Shown here one piece after another: positions 27,571 through 36,379 of a stretch of DNA of 64,000 nt. The notes beneath the pieces were generated by a model that worked only from the letters and a program-made list of their open reading frames with translations, was not told where the DNA came from and did no database searches. This DNA is from Nocardia terrae (GTDB taxonomy: Bacteria > Actinomycetota > Actinomycetes > Mycobacteriales > Mycobacteriaceae). Position 1 is the stretch's first letter. Each line of letters opens with the position of its first letter. The stretch is from assembly GCF_009760405.1 (NCBI RefSeq), contig NZ_WRPP01000006.1, forward strand, positions 579,230 through 643,229, given 5' to 3'. Both the position numbers and the translations under genes were made by a program.

Positions 27571-28839
27571 ATGAACGCGCGCATCGACTATGACCGGGTG
27601 TACGGCGAGGCCGATCGGGAGCGCATGGTGCCCGAGCCCGACAAGACCGCCGGACTGAGCTGGTCGCCGTGCCCCGCGCGGCGCAGCGAGTTCGCGCGGG
27701 ATCGAGCGCGCGTGCTGCACTCCGCGGCGCTGCGGCGGCTGGCGGACAAGACGCAGGTGATGGGTCCGCGCGACGGCGACACCCCGCGCACCCGCCTCAC
27801 GCATTCGCTCGAGGTCGCGCAGATCGGGCGCAGCATCGCCGACAGCCTGGGCTGTGATCCGGATCTGGTGGATCTGGCCGGGCTGGCGCACGATATCGGG
27901 CATCCGCCCTACGGCCACAACGGCGAGAAGGCCCTGGACCAATTCGCCGACCGGCACGGCGGTTTCGAGGGCAACGCCCAGAACCTGCGCATCCTGACCC
28001 GGCTCGAGCCGAAGGTGATCGACGATCAGGGCAACAGCTTCGGGCTCAACCCGACCCGCGCCGCCCTCGACGCCGTCATCAAATACCCCTGGGGCAGAAC
28101 GGGTCCCGGCTCCAAATTCGGCGCCTACGGCGTGGACATGGACCGCCTGGACTGGGTCCGCAAGGGCGCGCCCGACCGTCGGCAATGCCTGGAATCGCAG
28201 ATCATGGACTGGTCCGACGATGTCGCGTACTCGGTGCACGACGTCGAGGACGGGGTGATCGTGGGCCGCATCGACCTGCGCGCGCTGGCCGACCCGGTCG
28301 AACAGCTGGCGCTGGCCGAACTCGGTGCGCGCCAGCACCCTTCGCTGACCGTCGACGAACTGGTGGCCGCAGCCCAGCGGCTCTCCGAGATGCCCGTGGT
28401 CTCCGGCGCGGCCGAATACGACGGCTCGCTGCGCGCCTCCGTGGCGTTGAAACGCCTGACCAGCGATCTGGTGGGCCGCTTCGCCACCGCCGCCGTCGAG
28501 GCCACCCGCGCCGCCTGGGGCGGCCGCCAATTGTCGCGCTACGCGGCCGATCTGGAAGTCCCGCGCGTCGTGGCCAGCGAGGTCGCGGTGCTCAAGACCA
28601 TGGCCTTGCGCTACGTGCTCTCAGACCCCATCCACCGGGTCCGTCAAGCCGGGCAGCGCGAACGCATCCTGCTGGTCGCCAACCGCCTGCTCGAGGCCGC
28701 CCCGCGCGGCCTGGACCGGCTGCTGCTGCCCTGGTGGGAGGAGGCCGGCGACGACACCGCCCGCATCCGCGTGATCGTCGACCAGATCGCCTCCTACACC
28801 GAGAGCCGCCTGGAACGCGTCGCCGCCGCGATACCCTGA
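27571..28839 (+). CDS. dgt: Deoxyguanosinetriphosphate triphosphohydrolase (dGTPase) family protein
   Basis: This 422-residue HD-domain protein hydrolyses dNTPs to deoxynucleoside and tripolyphosphate, by family. Visible motifs are RTRLTHSLEVAQIGRSIA and LAHDIGHPPYGHNGE (the HD metal pair), and DWSDDVAYSVHDVEDG, with the distal Asp, further on. A C-terminal helical domain completes the usual length. As in mycobacteria it lies close to dnaG; here five genes separate them (a 2OG oxygenase-like gene, three biotin transporter genes on the other strand, then dnaG). It probably limits dNTP pools. Confidence 0.93.
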   Translation: MNARIDYDRVYGEADRERMVPEPDKTAGLSWSPCPARRSEFARDRARVLHSAALRRLADKTQVMGPRDGDTPRTRLTHSLEVAQIGRSIADSLGCDPDLVDLAGLAHDIGHPPYGHNGEKALDQFADRHGGFEGNAQNLRILTRLEPKVIDDQGNSFGLNPTRAALDAVIKYPWGRTGPGSKFGAYGVDMDRLDWVRKGAPDRRQCLESQIMDWSDDVAYSVHDVEDGVIVGRIDLRALADPVEQLALAELGARQHPSLTVDELVAAAQRLSEMPVVSGAAEYDGSLRASVALKRLTSDLVGRFATAAVEATRAAWGGRQLSRYAADLEVPRVVASEVAVLKTMALRYVLSDPIHRVRQAGQRERILLVANRLLEAAPRGLDRLLLPWWEEAGDDTARIRVIVDQIASYTESRLERVAAAIP

Positions 28840-28868
28840 GTCCGGCGAATCCAGCGGCAGGGGGCGCG

Positions 28869-29573
28869 ATGACACGCGAGGTGGACGGCATTGTCGACCT
28901 GGACAGATACCCGCTGGACCGGCGGTCGGTCGCACGCCTGCGCGAGGTGATCGAACGGTCCCAGGCGGACTTCCTGGTCAGCGGTGTCACCGTGCTGCCC
29001 GAATTCCTGCGGCCCGCGGCGGTCACCGAGATGGCCGCGGACGTGCTGTCCGACGGGCTCGGCGACGCCATGCGATTCGAATACACCGTGGCCTACGACC
29101 GGATTCCGGACTCCTCGCCGTTGAAGGCGCTCTACCACTGGGAACCGTTGCGGGAGTTCGTGTCCCATCTGGTGGGGGAGCAGGCGTACCGCTCGGCCGA
29201 CGAACTCGGCGCGATGACCGTGCAGATCCACGAGAACGGCGACGTGCAGGACTGGCATTACGACATGTCGGATTACACGGTGATGCTGCACGTCGTCGCG
29301 CCGGAGCGGGGCGGCGGGCTCGAATACATACCGCTGCCCGGGGCTTTCATCGAGCGCGGGGGTGGGCTGCCGATGCGGCACCGGCACATGGTGAAGATGC
29401 TGCCGACCGTGCCGGGAACGCTGGTGCTGCACGCCGGGCGGCGCTCCCGGCATCGGGTGACGCCGGTGCAGGGGGAGATTCCGCGGGTGAGCGTGCACAT
29501 GGCGTTCAATTCCCGGCCGGGGCAGAAGCTGAACGCGCATGTGCGGCGGCATCTGTTCGGGCGGGAGGACTGA
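28869..29573 (+). CDS. Putative Fe(II)/2-oxoglutarate-type oxygenase
   Basis: This 234-residue protein starts at ATG 28869, 29 bp after dgt. The core holds a double-stranded beta-helix signature: QDWHYDMSDYTVMLHV gives the HxD pair (H-Y-D), and about 75 residues later SRHRVTPV gives the distal His, followed by an Arg in PRVSVHMAF that could bind the co-substrate carboxylate. The layout resembles HalD/ArpA-type 2OG oxygenases. The substrate is unknown. Position suggests cotranscription with dgt, but a functional link is not evident. Confidence 0.7.
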   Translation: MTREVDGIVDLDRYPLDRRSVARLREVIERSQADFLVSGVTVLPEFLRPAAVTEMAADVLSDGLGDAMRFEYTVAYDRIPDSSPLKALYHWEPLREFVSHLVGEQAYRSADELGAMTVQIHENGDVQDWHYDMSDYTVMLHVVAPERGGGLEYIPLPGAFIERGGGLPMRHRHMVKMLPTVPGTLVLHAGRRSRHRVTPVQGEIPRVSVHMAFNSRPGQKLNAHVRRHLFGRED

Positions 29574-29575
29574 GT

Positions 29576-30253
29576 TCAGTTCGCGTGCATGGCCACGTAG
29601 CCGGGGATGGTCGCGGCGGGCGGGCCGTCGGCCACCAGGCGGCCCTCGTCGAAGACCAGGACGCGATCGAAATCGGCGAGCAGGTCCAGATCGTGCGAGA
29701 CCACGATCAGCTGCTGCGGAAGCTCGTGCAGCAGGCGGGAAATGCGGCGCTTGTTGCGCAGGTCCAGCAGGGTCGTCGGCTCGTCGAAGACGATGTACTT
29801 CGGGCGGACCGACAGGACCGCGGCGATGGCCAGCAGCTGCTTCTGCCCGCCGCTGAGCAGATGTGCGGGGTGATCGTGGAATTCGGCCAGCCCGTACTCG
29901 GCGAGCGCGTGCGAGACCCGCTCGGGGATCTCGGATTTGGCGACGCCGTGGTGCTTGAGCCCGAAGGCGAGGTCCTCGGCGACCGTCGGCATGACGATCT
30001 GTACATCGGGATCCTGGAAGACGAATCCGACCAGTTTGCGAACGGCCTTGCCCTGCTTGCGGGTATCGAGACCGTCGACGGTGACCCGCCCTTCGCTGGG
30101 CACCTGCAGGCCGTTGAGCAGGCGCGCGAAAGTGGACTTGCCCGAGCCGTTGGCGCCGATGACGGCGATCCGGTTCTCGTTCAAGGTCAGCTCGAGGCCG
30201 CTGAGGACTTCGCGCTCCCCGAAGCGGTGGGAGACGCCCTCGATCTCGATCAT
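29576..30253 (-). CDS. bioM: Biotin ECF transporter ATPase
   Basis: This 225-residue ABC ATPase is close to the energy-coupling-factor A subunits. It has Walker A GANGSGKST, Q-loop FVFQDPDVQIVMPTV, signature LLSGGQKQLL, Walker B YIVFDEPTTLLD and switch His VVSHDLD. Its start overlaps the stop of bioY (ATGA at 30250-30253), which identifies the substrate as biotin by context. With BioY and BioN it forms a complete three-component biotin importer. It is convergent with the upstream oxygenase gene, only 2 bp away. Confidence 0.92.
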   Translation of the reverse strand: MIEIEGVSHRFGEREVLSGLELTLNENRIAVIGANGSGKSTFARLLNGLQVPSEGRVTVDGLDTRKQGKAVRKLVGFVFQDPDVQIVMPTVAEDLAFGLKHHGVAKSEIPERVSHALAEYGLAEFHDHPAHLLSGGQKQLLAIAAVLSVRPKYIVFDEPTTLLDLRNKRRISRLLHELPQQLIVVSHDLDLLADFDRVLVFDEGRLVADGPPAATIPGYVAMHAN

Positions 30254-30798
30254 GCGCGAGCCGGAATCATCGGATACGCCCGGCGGACCGCCACCGCGGC
30301 GGCCGACCCGATCACGGTCTTGACGATGTCACCCGGGAGGAACGCGACGGAGGTGGTGAACGCCTTGGCCAGCGAGATGTGCGCGGCGGCCGCCATCCAC
30401 GGAATCCCGATGGCGTACAGCACGATCGCGCCGCCCAGGAAGTTGATCGACAGCGCGAAGTAGATGTTGTAGTGCCGGTACACCCGTTCGGTGAGCCACC
30501 CGATCACGAACGCGCCGATCGGATAGGCGATCACGAACCCACCCGTCGGACCCATGATCACCGACAGCCCGCCGCGCCCGCCCGGCAGCACCGGCAGGCC
30601 GATGAAGACGAGCACATCGAACAACAGGATCGCCAGCGCGCCGCGCTTGGCGCCCAGGATCGACCCGGCGAGGATGACGCCGAGGGTTTGCGAGGTGAAC
30701 GGCGCGAACGCACCCGGCAACTGGATCAGCGGGAAGAAGCCCAGAACCACCATGATTGCCGCGAACAGCGCGATCTGCGCCAAATCCCTACTACGCAC
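30250..30798 (-). CDS. bioY: Biotin transporter substrate-binding subunit BioY
   Basis: This 182-residue membrane S component has six spans. The BioY signature is near residues 20-45: LIQLPGAFAPFTSQTLGVILAG, with the LPGxxxPxTxQ pattern. RGGLSVIMGPTGGFVIAYPIGAFVIG is the second hallmark. The start is GTG at 30796-30798, preceded by AGGAT. The gene lies 33 bp downstream of bioN and overlaps bioM. Confidence 0.94.
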   Translation of the reverse strand: MRSRDLAQIALFAAIMVVLGFFPLIQLPGAFAPFTSQTLGVILAGSILGAKRGALAILLFDVLVFIGLPVLPGGRGGLSVIMGPTGGFVIAYPIGAFVIGWLTERVYRHYNIYFALSINFLGGAIVLYAIGIPWMAAAAHISLAKAFTTSVAFLPGDIVKTVIGSAAAVAVRRAYPMIPARA

Positions 30799-30831
30799 CG
30801 AGGCATCCTAAATGGCGGGTGTTCGGACGGT

Positions 30832-31422
30832 TCAGTCCAGGCCGCGAGCGTCGAGCGCCTCGCCGACGCCATCGGCCATGCGGAGTGTGCGGATCAATAG
30901 CGGAACCAGGAAGACCGTGCTGCGTTCGATGCCGCGGGCGCGCTGGGCGTCGCGAACCAGCTGGGCCTGCTCACGGATGACCGGGATGAATCGAATGGTC
31001 ATGGCGACCAGCAGTCCGACGCGTTCGGGGCGCACGCCCAGCGGCCGCAGCGGCTGGAGCAGTCGCTCGATGGTCTCGATCATGGCCGAGGTGCGTGTGG
31101 TCAGGGTCACCAGATTCGCTAGCAGAACCAGGGTGAGCAGGCGTTCTCCGACCAGGATCGCGCTCTGCCAGCCGGTGAAGATCACCTGCGCGACCATGAT
31201 CAGCGCGAGGAACGGCGCGAGCCCGAGTACCTGCCGCCCGGTCGTGCGCCACGGAATGCGGGCCACCGCATACGAACCCAGCACCACCGCGAGCGCGACC
31301 GCCGGCCACACGATCGACGGCACGAAGAACAGCGCCGTCCCCGCGACCGCCAGCACCAGCAGTTTCGCGCCGGCGGGCACGGTATGCACCGGCGTCCGGG
31401 CGTCGTGGTACAGGCTGAGCAC
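30832..31422 (-). CDS. bioN: Biotin ECF transporter transmembrane subunit
   Basis: This 196-residue protein of the EcfT/CbiQ family starts MLSLYHDARTPVHTVPAGAKLL and has four to five spans. Two Arg motifs of the coupling helices are visible near the C-terminus (AQRARGIE and DGVGEALDARGLD, of the usual ARG type). It is the first gene of the bioN-bioY-bioM transcription unit and lies divergent from dnaG across a 97-bp gap, which must hold both promoters. No biotin-repressor site was recognised by eye. Confidence 0.9.
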   Translation of the reverse strand: MLSLYHDARTPVHTVPAGAKLLVLAVAGTALFFVPSIVWPAVALAVVLGSYAVARIPWRTTGRQVLGLAPFLALIMVAQVIFTGWQSAILVGERLLTLVLLANLVTLTTRTSAMIETIERLLQPLRPLGVRPERVGLLVAMTIRFIPVIREQAQLVRDAQRARGIERSTVFLVPLLIRTLRMADGVGEALDARGLD

Positions 31423-31519
31423 CGATAGATCCTGGCATGCGCCGGAACGGGCATTCGGTCCGGCGTCCAGGCGTGCGTCCCGGTCCAGTGTGTCGGTGGG
31501 GCGAGGCTAGACTCGTCGC

Positions 31520-33433
31520 GTGGCAGGCCGTATTCCGGACCGCGATATCGCGGCGATTCGTGAACGTGTCCGGATCGAGGATGTCGTGGGGGAGTACGTC
31601 ACCCTCAAACGCGCCGGTGCGGACTCGATGAAGGGGCTGTGCCCGTTCCACGACGAGAAGTCCCCGTCGTTCCACGTCCGCCCGAATCACGGCGTCTTCC
31701 ACTGCTTCGGCTGCGGTGAGGGCGGCGACGCGTTCGCGTTCCTGCAGAAGCTCGAGCACATCGGGTTCGTCGAGGCCGTCGAGCAGTTGGCCGACAAGGT
31801 CGGCTACAAGATCACTTACGAGGGTGGCGGCACCTCCGTGCAGCGTGACCGCGGCACCCGCGCCCGCCTGGTCGCCGCCAATGCCGCCGCGCACGAGTTC
31901 TACATGGCGCAACTCGGCGAGCATCAGGCCGAGGCGGCCCGCAAGTACCTCACCGACCGCAACTTCGACCACAACGCCGCCCGCCAGTTCGGCTGCGGCT
32001 ACGCCCCCAGCGGCTGGGACACGCTCACAAAGCACCTGCTGCGCAAGGGTTTCGACTTCAAGGAGCTGGAGGCCGCGGGCCTGTCCAAGCAGGGCCAGCG
32101 CGGCCCCATGGACCGCTTCCACCGCCGCCTGCTGTGGCCCATCCGCAATCTCGGCGGCGAGGTCATCGGCTTCGGTGCGCGACGGCTGTACGACGACGAC
32201 ACCATGACCGCCAAGTACATCAACACCTCGGAAACGTTGCTGTACAAGAAGTCCCAGGTGCTGTTCGGCCTCGACCACGCCAAGCGCGAGATCGCCAAGG
32301 GGCATCAGGCGGTCGTCGTCGAGGGCTACACCGATGTCATGGCCATGCACCTGTCCGGGGTGAAGACCGCGGTCGCGTCCTGCGGCACCGCCTTCGGCGA
32401 CGAGCACCTCGCGATCCTGCGCCGCCTGCTCATGGACGACAACTTCTGGCGCGGCGAGATCATCTACACCTTCGACGGTGACGCCGCCGGTCAGGCCGCC
32501 GCCCTGAAGGCGTTCTCCGGCGACCAGAAACTGGCCGGGCAGACCTATATCGCCGTCGCCCCCGACGGCCTGGATCCGTGTGAGCTGCGTCAGCGCAACG
32601 GCGACGGCGCGGTCCGCGACCTGGTCGCCCGCCGAGTCCCGTTGTACGAGTTCGTCATTCGCGGCCTGCTCGCCGAGCACAACCTGGATTCGCCCGAGGG
32701 GCAGGTCGAGGCGCTGCGTCGCGGCGTCCCGGTGGTCGCCCAGATCAAGGACTTCGCGCTGCGCAAGGCCTACGCCACCAAGCTCGCGGGCTGGGTCGGC
32801 TGGGACGACATCCAGCAGGTGGTCCGCCGCGTCGGCGACGAGGCCCGCAAGGGCGCCCGCGGCGGCAACGGCGCCAAACCCGGCATCCCCGAACGCGCTC
32901 CGCGCCAGGAGGCCGCCGCCCAGCCCGCCACCCGCCCCAACCCCAACGACCCCACCCTGCTCCCGCAGCGCCAAACCCTCGCCGCCGCACTGCAATACCC
33001 GGCCTACGCGGGCCCCGCCTTCGACTCCCTCGAGCCCGAAGCCTTCACCCACCCAGCCTACGTCGCGGTCCGCGCCGCCATCGTCGAAGCGGGCGGCACC
33101 GCCAGCGGCGTCAACGGCGCGGAATGGGCCGCCCTGGTCGCCGACAACACCGACGACCTCACCATGCGCGCCCTGGTCTCCGAACTGGCCGCCGAGCCGC
33201 TCCCGGTCAAGACCGCCGACGACATTCCCCGCTTCGTCACCGGCGTGCTGGCCCGCACCCAGGAATCCTGGGTGGGGCGTCAGGTAGCCGAACTGAAGTC
33301 CAAGCTCCAGCGCATCTCCTCGACCGAACAGTCCGAGGCGTACATGGCCTTGTTCGGCGACCTGGTCGCCCTGGAGCAGTACCGCAAGAGCCTCCTCACC
33401 CAAGCCATGGGCAACGGCGGCGAATTCGCCTAG
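31520..33433 (+). CDS. dnaG: DNA primase
   Basis: This 637-residue primase makes RNA primers at the replication fork. The N-terminal CHC2 zinc finger reads CPFHDEKSPSFHV followed by FHCFGCGEGGDAF (Cys, His, Cys, Cys). The TOPRIM catalytic core includes VVVEGYTDVMAMH and FDGDAAGQAA, and a C-terminal DnaB-interaction domain follows a Pro-rich linker near residues 450-480. The start is GTG 31520. Length and layout match mycobacterial DnaG. Confidence 0.97.
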   Translation: MAGRIPDRDIAAIRERVRIEDVVGEYVTLKRAGADSMKGLCPFHDEKSPSFHVRPNHGVFHCFGCGEGGDAFAFLQKLEHIGFVEAVEQLADKVGYKITYEGGGTSVQRDRGTRARLVAANAAAHEFYMAQLGEHQAEAARKYLTDRNFDHNAARQFGCGYAPSGWDTLTKHLLRKGFDFKELEAAGLSKQGQRGPMDRFHRRLLWPIRNLGGEVIGFGARRLYDDDTMTAKYINTSETLLYKKSQVLFGLDHAKREIAKGHQAVVVEGYTDVMAMHLSGVKTAVASCGTAFGDEHLAILRRLLMDDNFWRGEIIYTFDGDAAGQAAALKAFSGDQKLAGQTYIAVAPDGLDPCELRQRNGDGAVRDLVARRVPLYEFVIRGLLAEHNLDSPEGQVEALRRGVPVVAQIKDFALRKAYATKLAGWVGWDDIQQVVRRVGDEARKGARGGNGAKPGIPERAPRQEAAAQPATRPNPNDPTLLPQRQTLAAALQYPAYAGPAFDSLEPEAFTHPAYVAVRAAIVEAGGTASGVNGAEWAALVADNTDDLTMRALVSELAAEPLPVKTADDIPRFVTGVLARTQESWVGRQVAELKSKLQRISSTEQSEAYMALFGDLVALEQYRKSLLTQAMGNGGEFA

Positions 33434-33515
33434 CCCGGGGAACCGCGATGTACCCGGTGTCAGGCATATCGCGGAATACGGTTGGTGTAAAAGCCAATCG
33501 GTGAAGGAGCCGGAG

Positions 33516-34207
33516 ATGTCCGTGCGGGGAAGAAGCGGGGCCTACGGGATCGACGCACCCTACGTCCCGATCGGCTGGGGGCTCGGCGGAGTGGTGGCGC
33601 TGGCCGCCGGCATCGTGATCTCGGTGGCGGACAGTCCGATTCATGTGTGTGGCCGTTGGCCATCGGGGTCTTCCTGCTACTGGGCGCGGGCCTGTATCTG
33701 CGCACCACGCTGCGCGGCAAGTTCGAGATCTGGGCGGACGTGCTGGATCGGCTCGGCCTGGAAGAGGGGCAGCGGGTACTCGATCTGGGATGCGGTCGGG
33801 GCGCGGTACTGCTCGCCGTGGCCGCGCGGGTCGGGTCGCACGGCCGGGCGGTCGGCGTGGATCTCTGGCGCAGCGTCGACCAATCGGGCAACGCTGCCGA
33901 GGTCACCGAGCGCAATGCGGCCGCGGAAGGCGTCGCCGACCGGGTCGAGTTGCACACGGCGAACATGACCGCGCTGCCGTTCCCCGACGAGTCCTTCGAC
34001 GTCGTGGTCAGCAGCCTGGCCATCCACAACATCAAGGGCGACCCGGGCCGCGCCGAGGTGATCCGGGAGGCGGTCCGGGTGCTCGAGCCCGGCGGCAAGC
34101 TCGCGATCGCCGACATCAAATCCGCCGACCTGTACCGCCGCAAAGCCGGGATAGTGCGTATTCTCTTGACGGGCAACGATTCCCGGCAGCCTCAGCGACG
34201 CAACTGA
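33516..34207 (+). pseudogene. Class I SAM-dependent methyltransferase, frameshifted and 3' altered
   Basis: Two frames carry parts of one protein. The first, from ATG 33516 (GGAG upstream), encodes MSVRGRSGAYGIDAPYVPIG and one hydrophobic span up to about 33643. The second begins around GTG 33647 and encodes another span (WPLAIGVFLLLGAGLYL), motif I LDLGCGRGAVLLAVA, VDLWRSVDQ and VLEPGGKLAIADIKSADLY. The switch happens at a GTGTGTG run (33645-33651), so a 1- or 2-base slip is likely. The end reads RRKAGIVRILLTGNDSRQPQRRN, unlike the usual motif III region of such enzymes, so the 3' end also seems replaced. The stop overlaps the convergent small gene. A real short protein from GTG 33647 cannot be excluded. 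Confidence 0.7.
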
Positions 34208-34437
34208 TCCTGCGGCACGAGAATGGTGGTCCGCTCGTCCAGCGGCACCATCGGCTCCAACTTTGGCTGGGTGCTCAACTTGTCCGAGAGCTTCTGCCGC
34301 CCCATCATCACAACCTTCCGTGTGACAGGACTCTCACTGATCGCGCGGGTCGTCTTACTGATCTGCTCATACCGAGCCCGCCCGGCCTTGGCGCCCAGCA
34401 CATACCCAGCCGCCACACCGATGATCAACCGCAGCAT
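34192..34437 (-). CDS. Small YtxH-like membrane-anchored protein
   Basis: This 81-residue protein from ATG 34437 is preceded by GGAGGGAGC. A longer frame to 34512 exists but lacks such a site. The N-terminus MLRLIIGVAAGYVLGAKAGR is a short Gly-rich membrane helix followed by a charged helix RYEQISKTTRAISES. This pattern is common in small actinobacterial and firmicute YtxH-type proteins. Function is unknown. It overlaps the end of the disrupted methyltransferase by 16 bp. Confidence 0.75.
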   Translation of the reverse strand: MLRLIIGVAAGYVLGAKAGRARYEQISKTTRAISESPVTRKVVMMGRQKLSDKLSTQPKLEPMVPLDERTTILVPQDQLRR

Positions 34438-34625
34438 CCCGAGAAGCTCCCTCCATAGACCATTCCGCCCCCACATCCTGCCCGACCCCACCCCCACCTG
34501 TCGATCCGGCACCCCGTGTCCCCAACCCCCATGTTCCCGCAGGTAGAGCCGCGATTTGGGAACTGTACAACCGATACGCTAAAGTTTTCTCCGGCCGGTC
34601 CGAGAGGCACCGGCCAGGGAAACAA

Positions 34626-34698
34626 TCCCCTATAGCTCAATTGGCAGAGCAGCCGACTGTTAATCGGCAGGTTTCTGGTTCGAGTCCAGATGGGGGAG
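34626..34698 (+). tRNA. tRNA-Asn (anticodon GTT)
   Basis: A complete cloverleaf is visible. The acceptor arms are TCCCCTA and TGGGGGA, the anticodon stem CCGA/TCGG flanks loop CTGTTAA with anticodon GTT at 34659-34661, and the T arm contains GGTTCGAGTCC. The discriminator base is G and the encoded 3' end reads CA rather than a full CCA. The 3' end is the attachment site of the island that follows, and the same 35 bp recur at 55813-55847. Integration restores the tRNA, so it stays functional. Confidence 0.97.
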
Positions 34699-34699
34699 C
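34665..34699 (+). repeat. attL: 35-bp tRNA-Asn 3' end direct repeat
   Basis: These 35 bases (starting CGGCAGGTTTCTGG, ending GATGGGGGAGC) are repeated exactly at 55813-55847 in the same orientation. They cover the 3' anticodon stem, variable loop, T arm and acceptor end of the tRNA. The integrase gene lies about 100 bp inside. This is the classic signature of site-specific integration into a tRNA gene. Confidence 0.93.
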
Positions 34700-34705
34700 A
34701 AGAAT

Positions 34706-34738
34706 AGGCCCCTGACCAGGGAATCTGGTCAGGGGCCT
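34706..34738. terminator. Hairpin between tRNA-Asn and integrase gene
   Basis: A perfect 14-bp inverted repeat (34706-34719 and 34725-34738, arm AGGCCCCTGACCAG) with a 5-base loop lies 7 bp past the tRNA and 68 bp past the integrase stop on the other strand. It can terminate both converging transcripts. It sits just inside the island. Confidence 0.7.
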
Positions 34739-34806
34739 GATTCGTTTCATCGGTTAGATTCGACCATTTCCAAGAAAACACCAAAAATTCAGCGCCACAC
34801 CGTTCG

Positions 34807-36105
34807 TCAGCGGGTAGCCGTGCCGAATCCCTGTTCCAGCACGGCCGATGAGTCCGGTGCCTGCTGGGGTGACGCGATGTAGTGCCGCTCGGTGATGCCC
34901 TCGCGGGAGTGCCCCAACTGTTTGGCGGCAGTCTTCGAATCCGACGCTTCGGCGATCTGTGTTGCGACCGCTTTCCGGAACGTGTACTGTGTCACGTCCT
35001 TGTACAGCGTGCCACGGGCAGCCCGCCATGTCCGGTTGAAGTTGTGGGGATCGCGAAGCACCCCACCGCGGCCAGGAAAGACGAGCGCGACCTTGTCCTC
35101 TTCCTCCACCACGTTGCCGCCCACCTCGCGCAGCGCCTTTACCTTGCACATCCGGCCATGCGTTGGGTCGTCGCGCAGCCGCTTCAGCATCTGGATTGTG
35201 AACGGGGGCAAGGCGACGATCCGGTACCCGGCATCGGATTTCGTCCACTCCTGCCGGAAGAGCCCCTTCCCGTTCAGTCTGACGACGGTCGCCGAGACGG
35301 TGAATGTCGCTGGCTCCGCAGCGAAATCGAACTGATCCCAGGATGCAGCCAGCGCTTCTCCGGGGCGCACGCCGGAGCCGAGGACCAGATCGGCTACATC
35401 GAGCACGAGCCGATCTCGTTTCGGGCCATGGGTATACGCAGGGGTTCCCGGAATCTCTTTCCCCGCCAGCCACTCCCGAAGCTGAGCACGCAGGCCGTCC
35501 AAGCGGTCGCGCTCGATGGCTTTGGGCTTGGACTTACGTCTGCGCATGCGGGAGGTGTCGCGCACCGGGTTCTCCGTCAGGGCCCCGTACCGGACGGCGA
35601 CTCCCATGATGCCGGTCAGAATGACCTTGTGTAACCGCGCCTTTGATTTCAGTCCGGCGGTGACGATCGACTGGATGTGTTCATCGAGTCGGCCTGTATC
35701 CGCTTCCCACACACGAAGATTCCCCAGAGTGGGACGCAGCTTGATCGTATCCTTCTTGGCCCGCGTGTCCTCGCTGGCCTCGATCTCCCTCTTGTACAAG
35801 TCGAAGGACTGCTGACCGATGCCTTCGTCTTGTTTCATCTCATCGAGCCACATATCCATGAGGAGCGCGAGACGCGTATCGCGGTTGACCTTGCCACGCG
35901 CGCGGCCTTTGTACTGCTTCTGGCGTGCCGTGAGTTTCTTGCGCAACTCCGCCTTCGCCTTGCTCTCGGTCGGCCCGTATGCCTCCACTAGACGGCCCTT
36001 GCCGTCGTAGTCGCGGAATGTGGCCCAGGCTCTCCACCTGCTGTCCTTCTGCTCTTTGGCACCGATGTCACCGTAACTGCCGAGTTCGGTTACTGGCCTT
36101 GGCAT
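34807..36105 (-). CDS. Site-specific tyrosine recombinase (island integrase)
   Basis: This 432-residue phage-type integrase from ATG 36105 has three parts: an N-terminal AP2-like arm-binding domain (WRAWATFRDYDGKGRLVEAYG), a core-binding SAM-like domain (GIGQQSFDLYKREI to YGALTENPVRD), and a catalytic domain. Catalytic residues are Arg in LGSGVRPGEALA, Arg in QYTFRKAVATQIA, His in QLGHSREGITERHY and the nucleophile Tyr in RHYI. The usual His of HxxR is Tyr here (YTFR). It lies next to attL, so it is the enzyme of this island. A longer frame exists upstream but overlaps the excisionase gene, so I prefer the internal ATG. Confidence 0.93.
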   Translation of the reverse strand: MPRPVTELGSYGDIGAKEQKDSRWRAWATFRDYDGKGRLVEAYGPTESKAKAELRKKLTARQKQYKGRARGKVNRDTRLALLMDMWLDEMKQDEGIGQQSFDLYKREIEASEDTRAKKDTIKLRPTLGNLRVWEADTGRLDEHIQSIVTAGLKSKARLHKVILTGIMGVAVRYGALTENPVRDTSRMRRRKSKPKAIERDRLDGLRAQLREWLAGKEIPGTPAYTHGPKRDRLVLDVADLVLGSGVRPGEALAASWDQFDFAAEPATFTVSATVVRLNGKGLFRQEWTKSDAGYRIVALPPFTIQMLKRLRDDPTHGRMCKVKALREVGGNVVEEEDKVALVFPGRGGVLRDPHNFNRTWRAARGTLYKDVTQYTFRKAVATQIAEASDSKTAAKQLGHSREGITERHYIASPQQAPDSSAVLEQGFGTATR

Positions 36106-36130
36106 TCCGGTCCCCTTCGTCGCGGTCGGG

Positions 36131-36379
36131 TCATGCTGCTTCTGGTTGCTCCTCGGTATGCACCATGTGCATCTCGAGGTAGGCGTCCAGATCCGCGAGC
36201 CGATACATGCACGACTTGCCGGATGGCTTCGAGTAGCGGGGCCCGTGCCTGTCAGCGGCCCAGTTCGCGAGGGTGCGAGGGTGGACACCGAGGTATTCCC
36301 CCGCTTCCTTGCGAGTGAGCCACCGCTTGCCGACGAGGTCAGCTTCAGCGTCGCACTCGTAGTCCGGTCGGGCCGTCAC
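36131..36379 (-). CDS. Excisionase-like helix-turn-helix protein
   Basis: This 82-residue protein with GTG start has a MerR/AlpA-type winged helix-turn-helix: KRWLTRKEAGEYLGVHPRTLANWAADR followed by GPRYSKPSGKSCMYRLADLDAYLE. It lies 25 bp upstream of the integrase on the same strand. That is the usual position and size of the excisionase that directs excision of tRNA-integrated actinobacterial elements. Confidence 0.88.
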   Translation of the reverse strand: MTARPDYECDAEADLVGKRWLTRKEAGEYLGVHPRTLANWAADRHGPRYSKPSGKSCMYRLADLDAYLEMHMVHTEEQPEAA

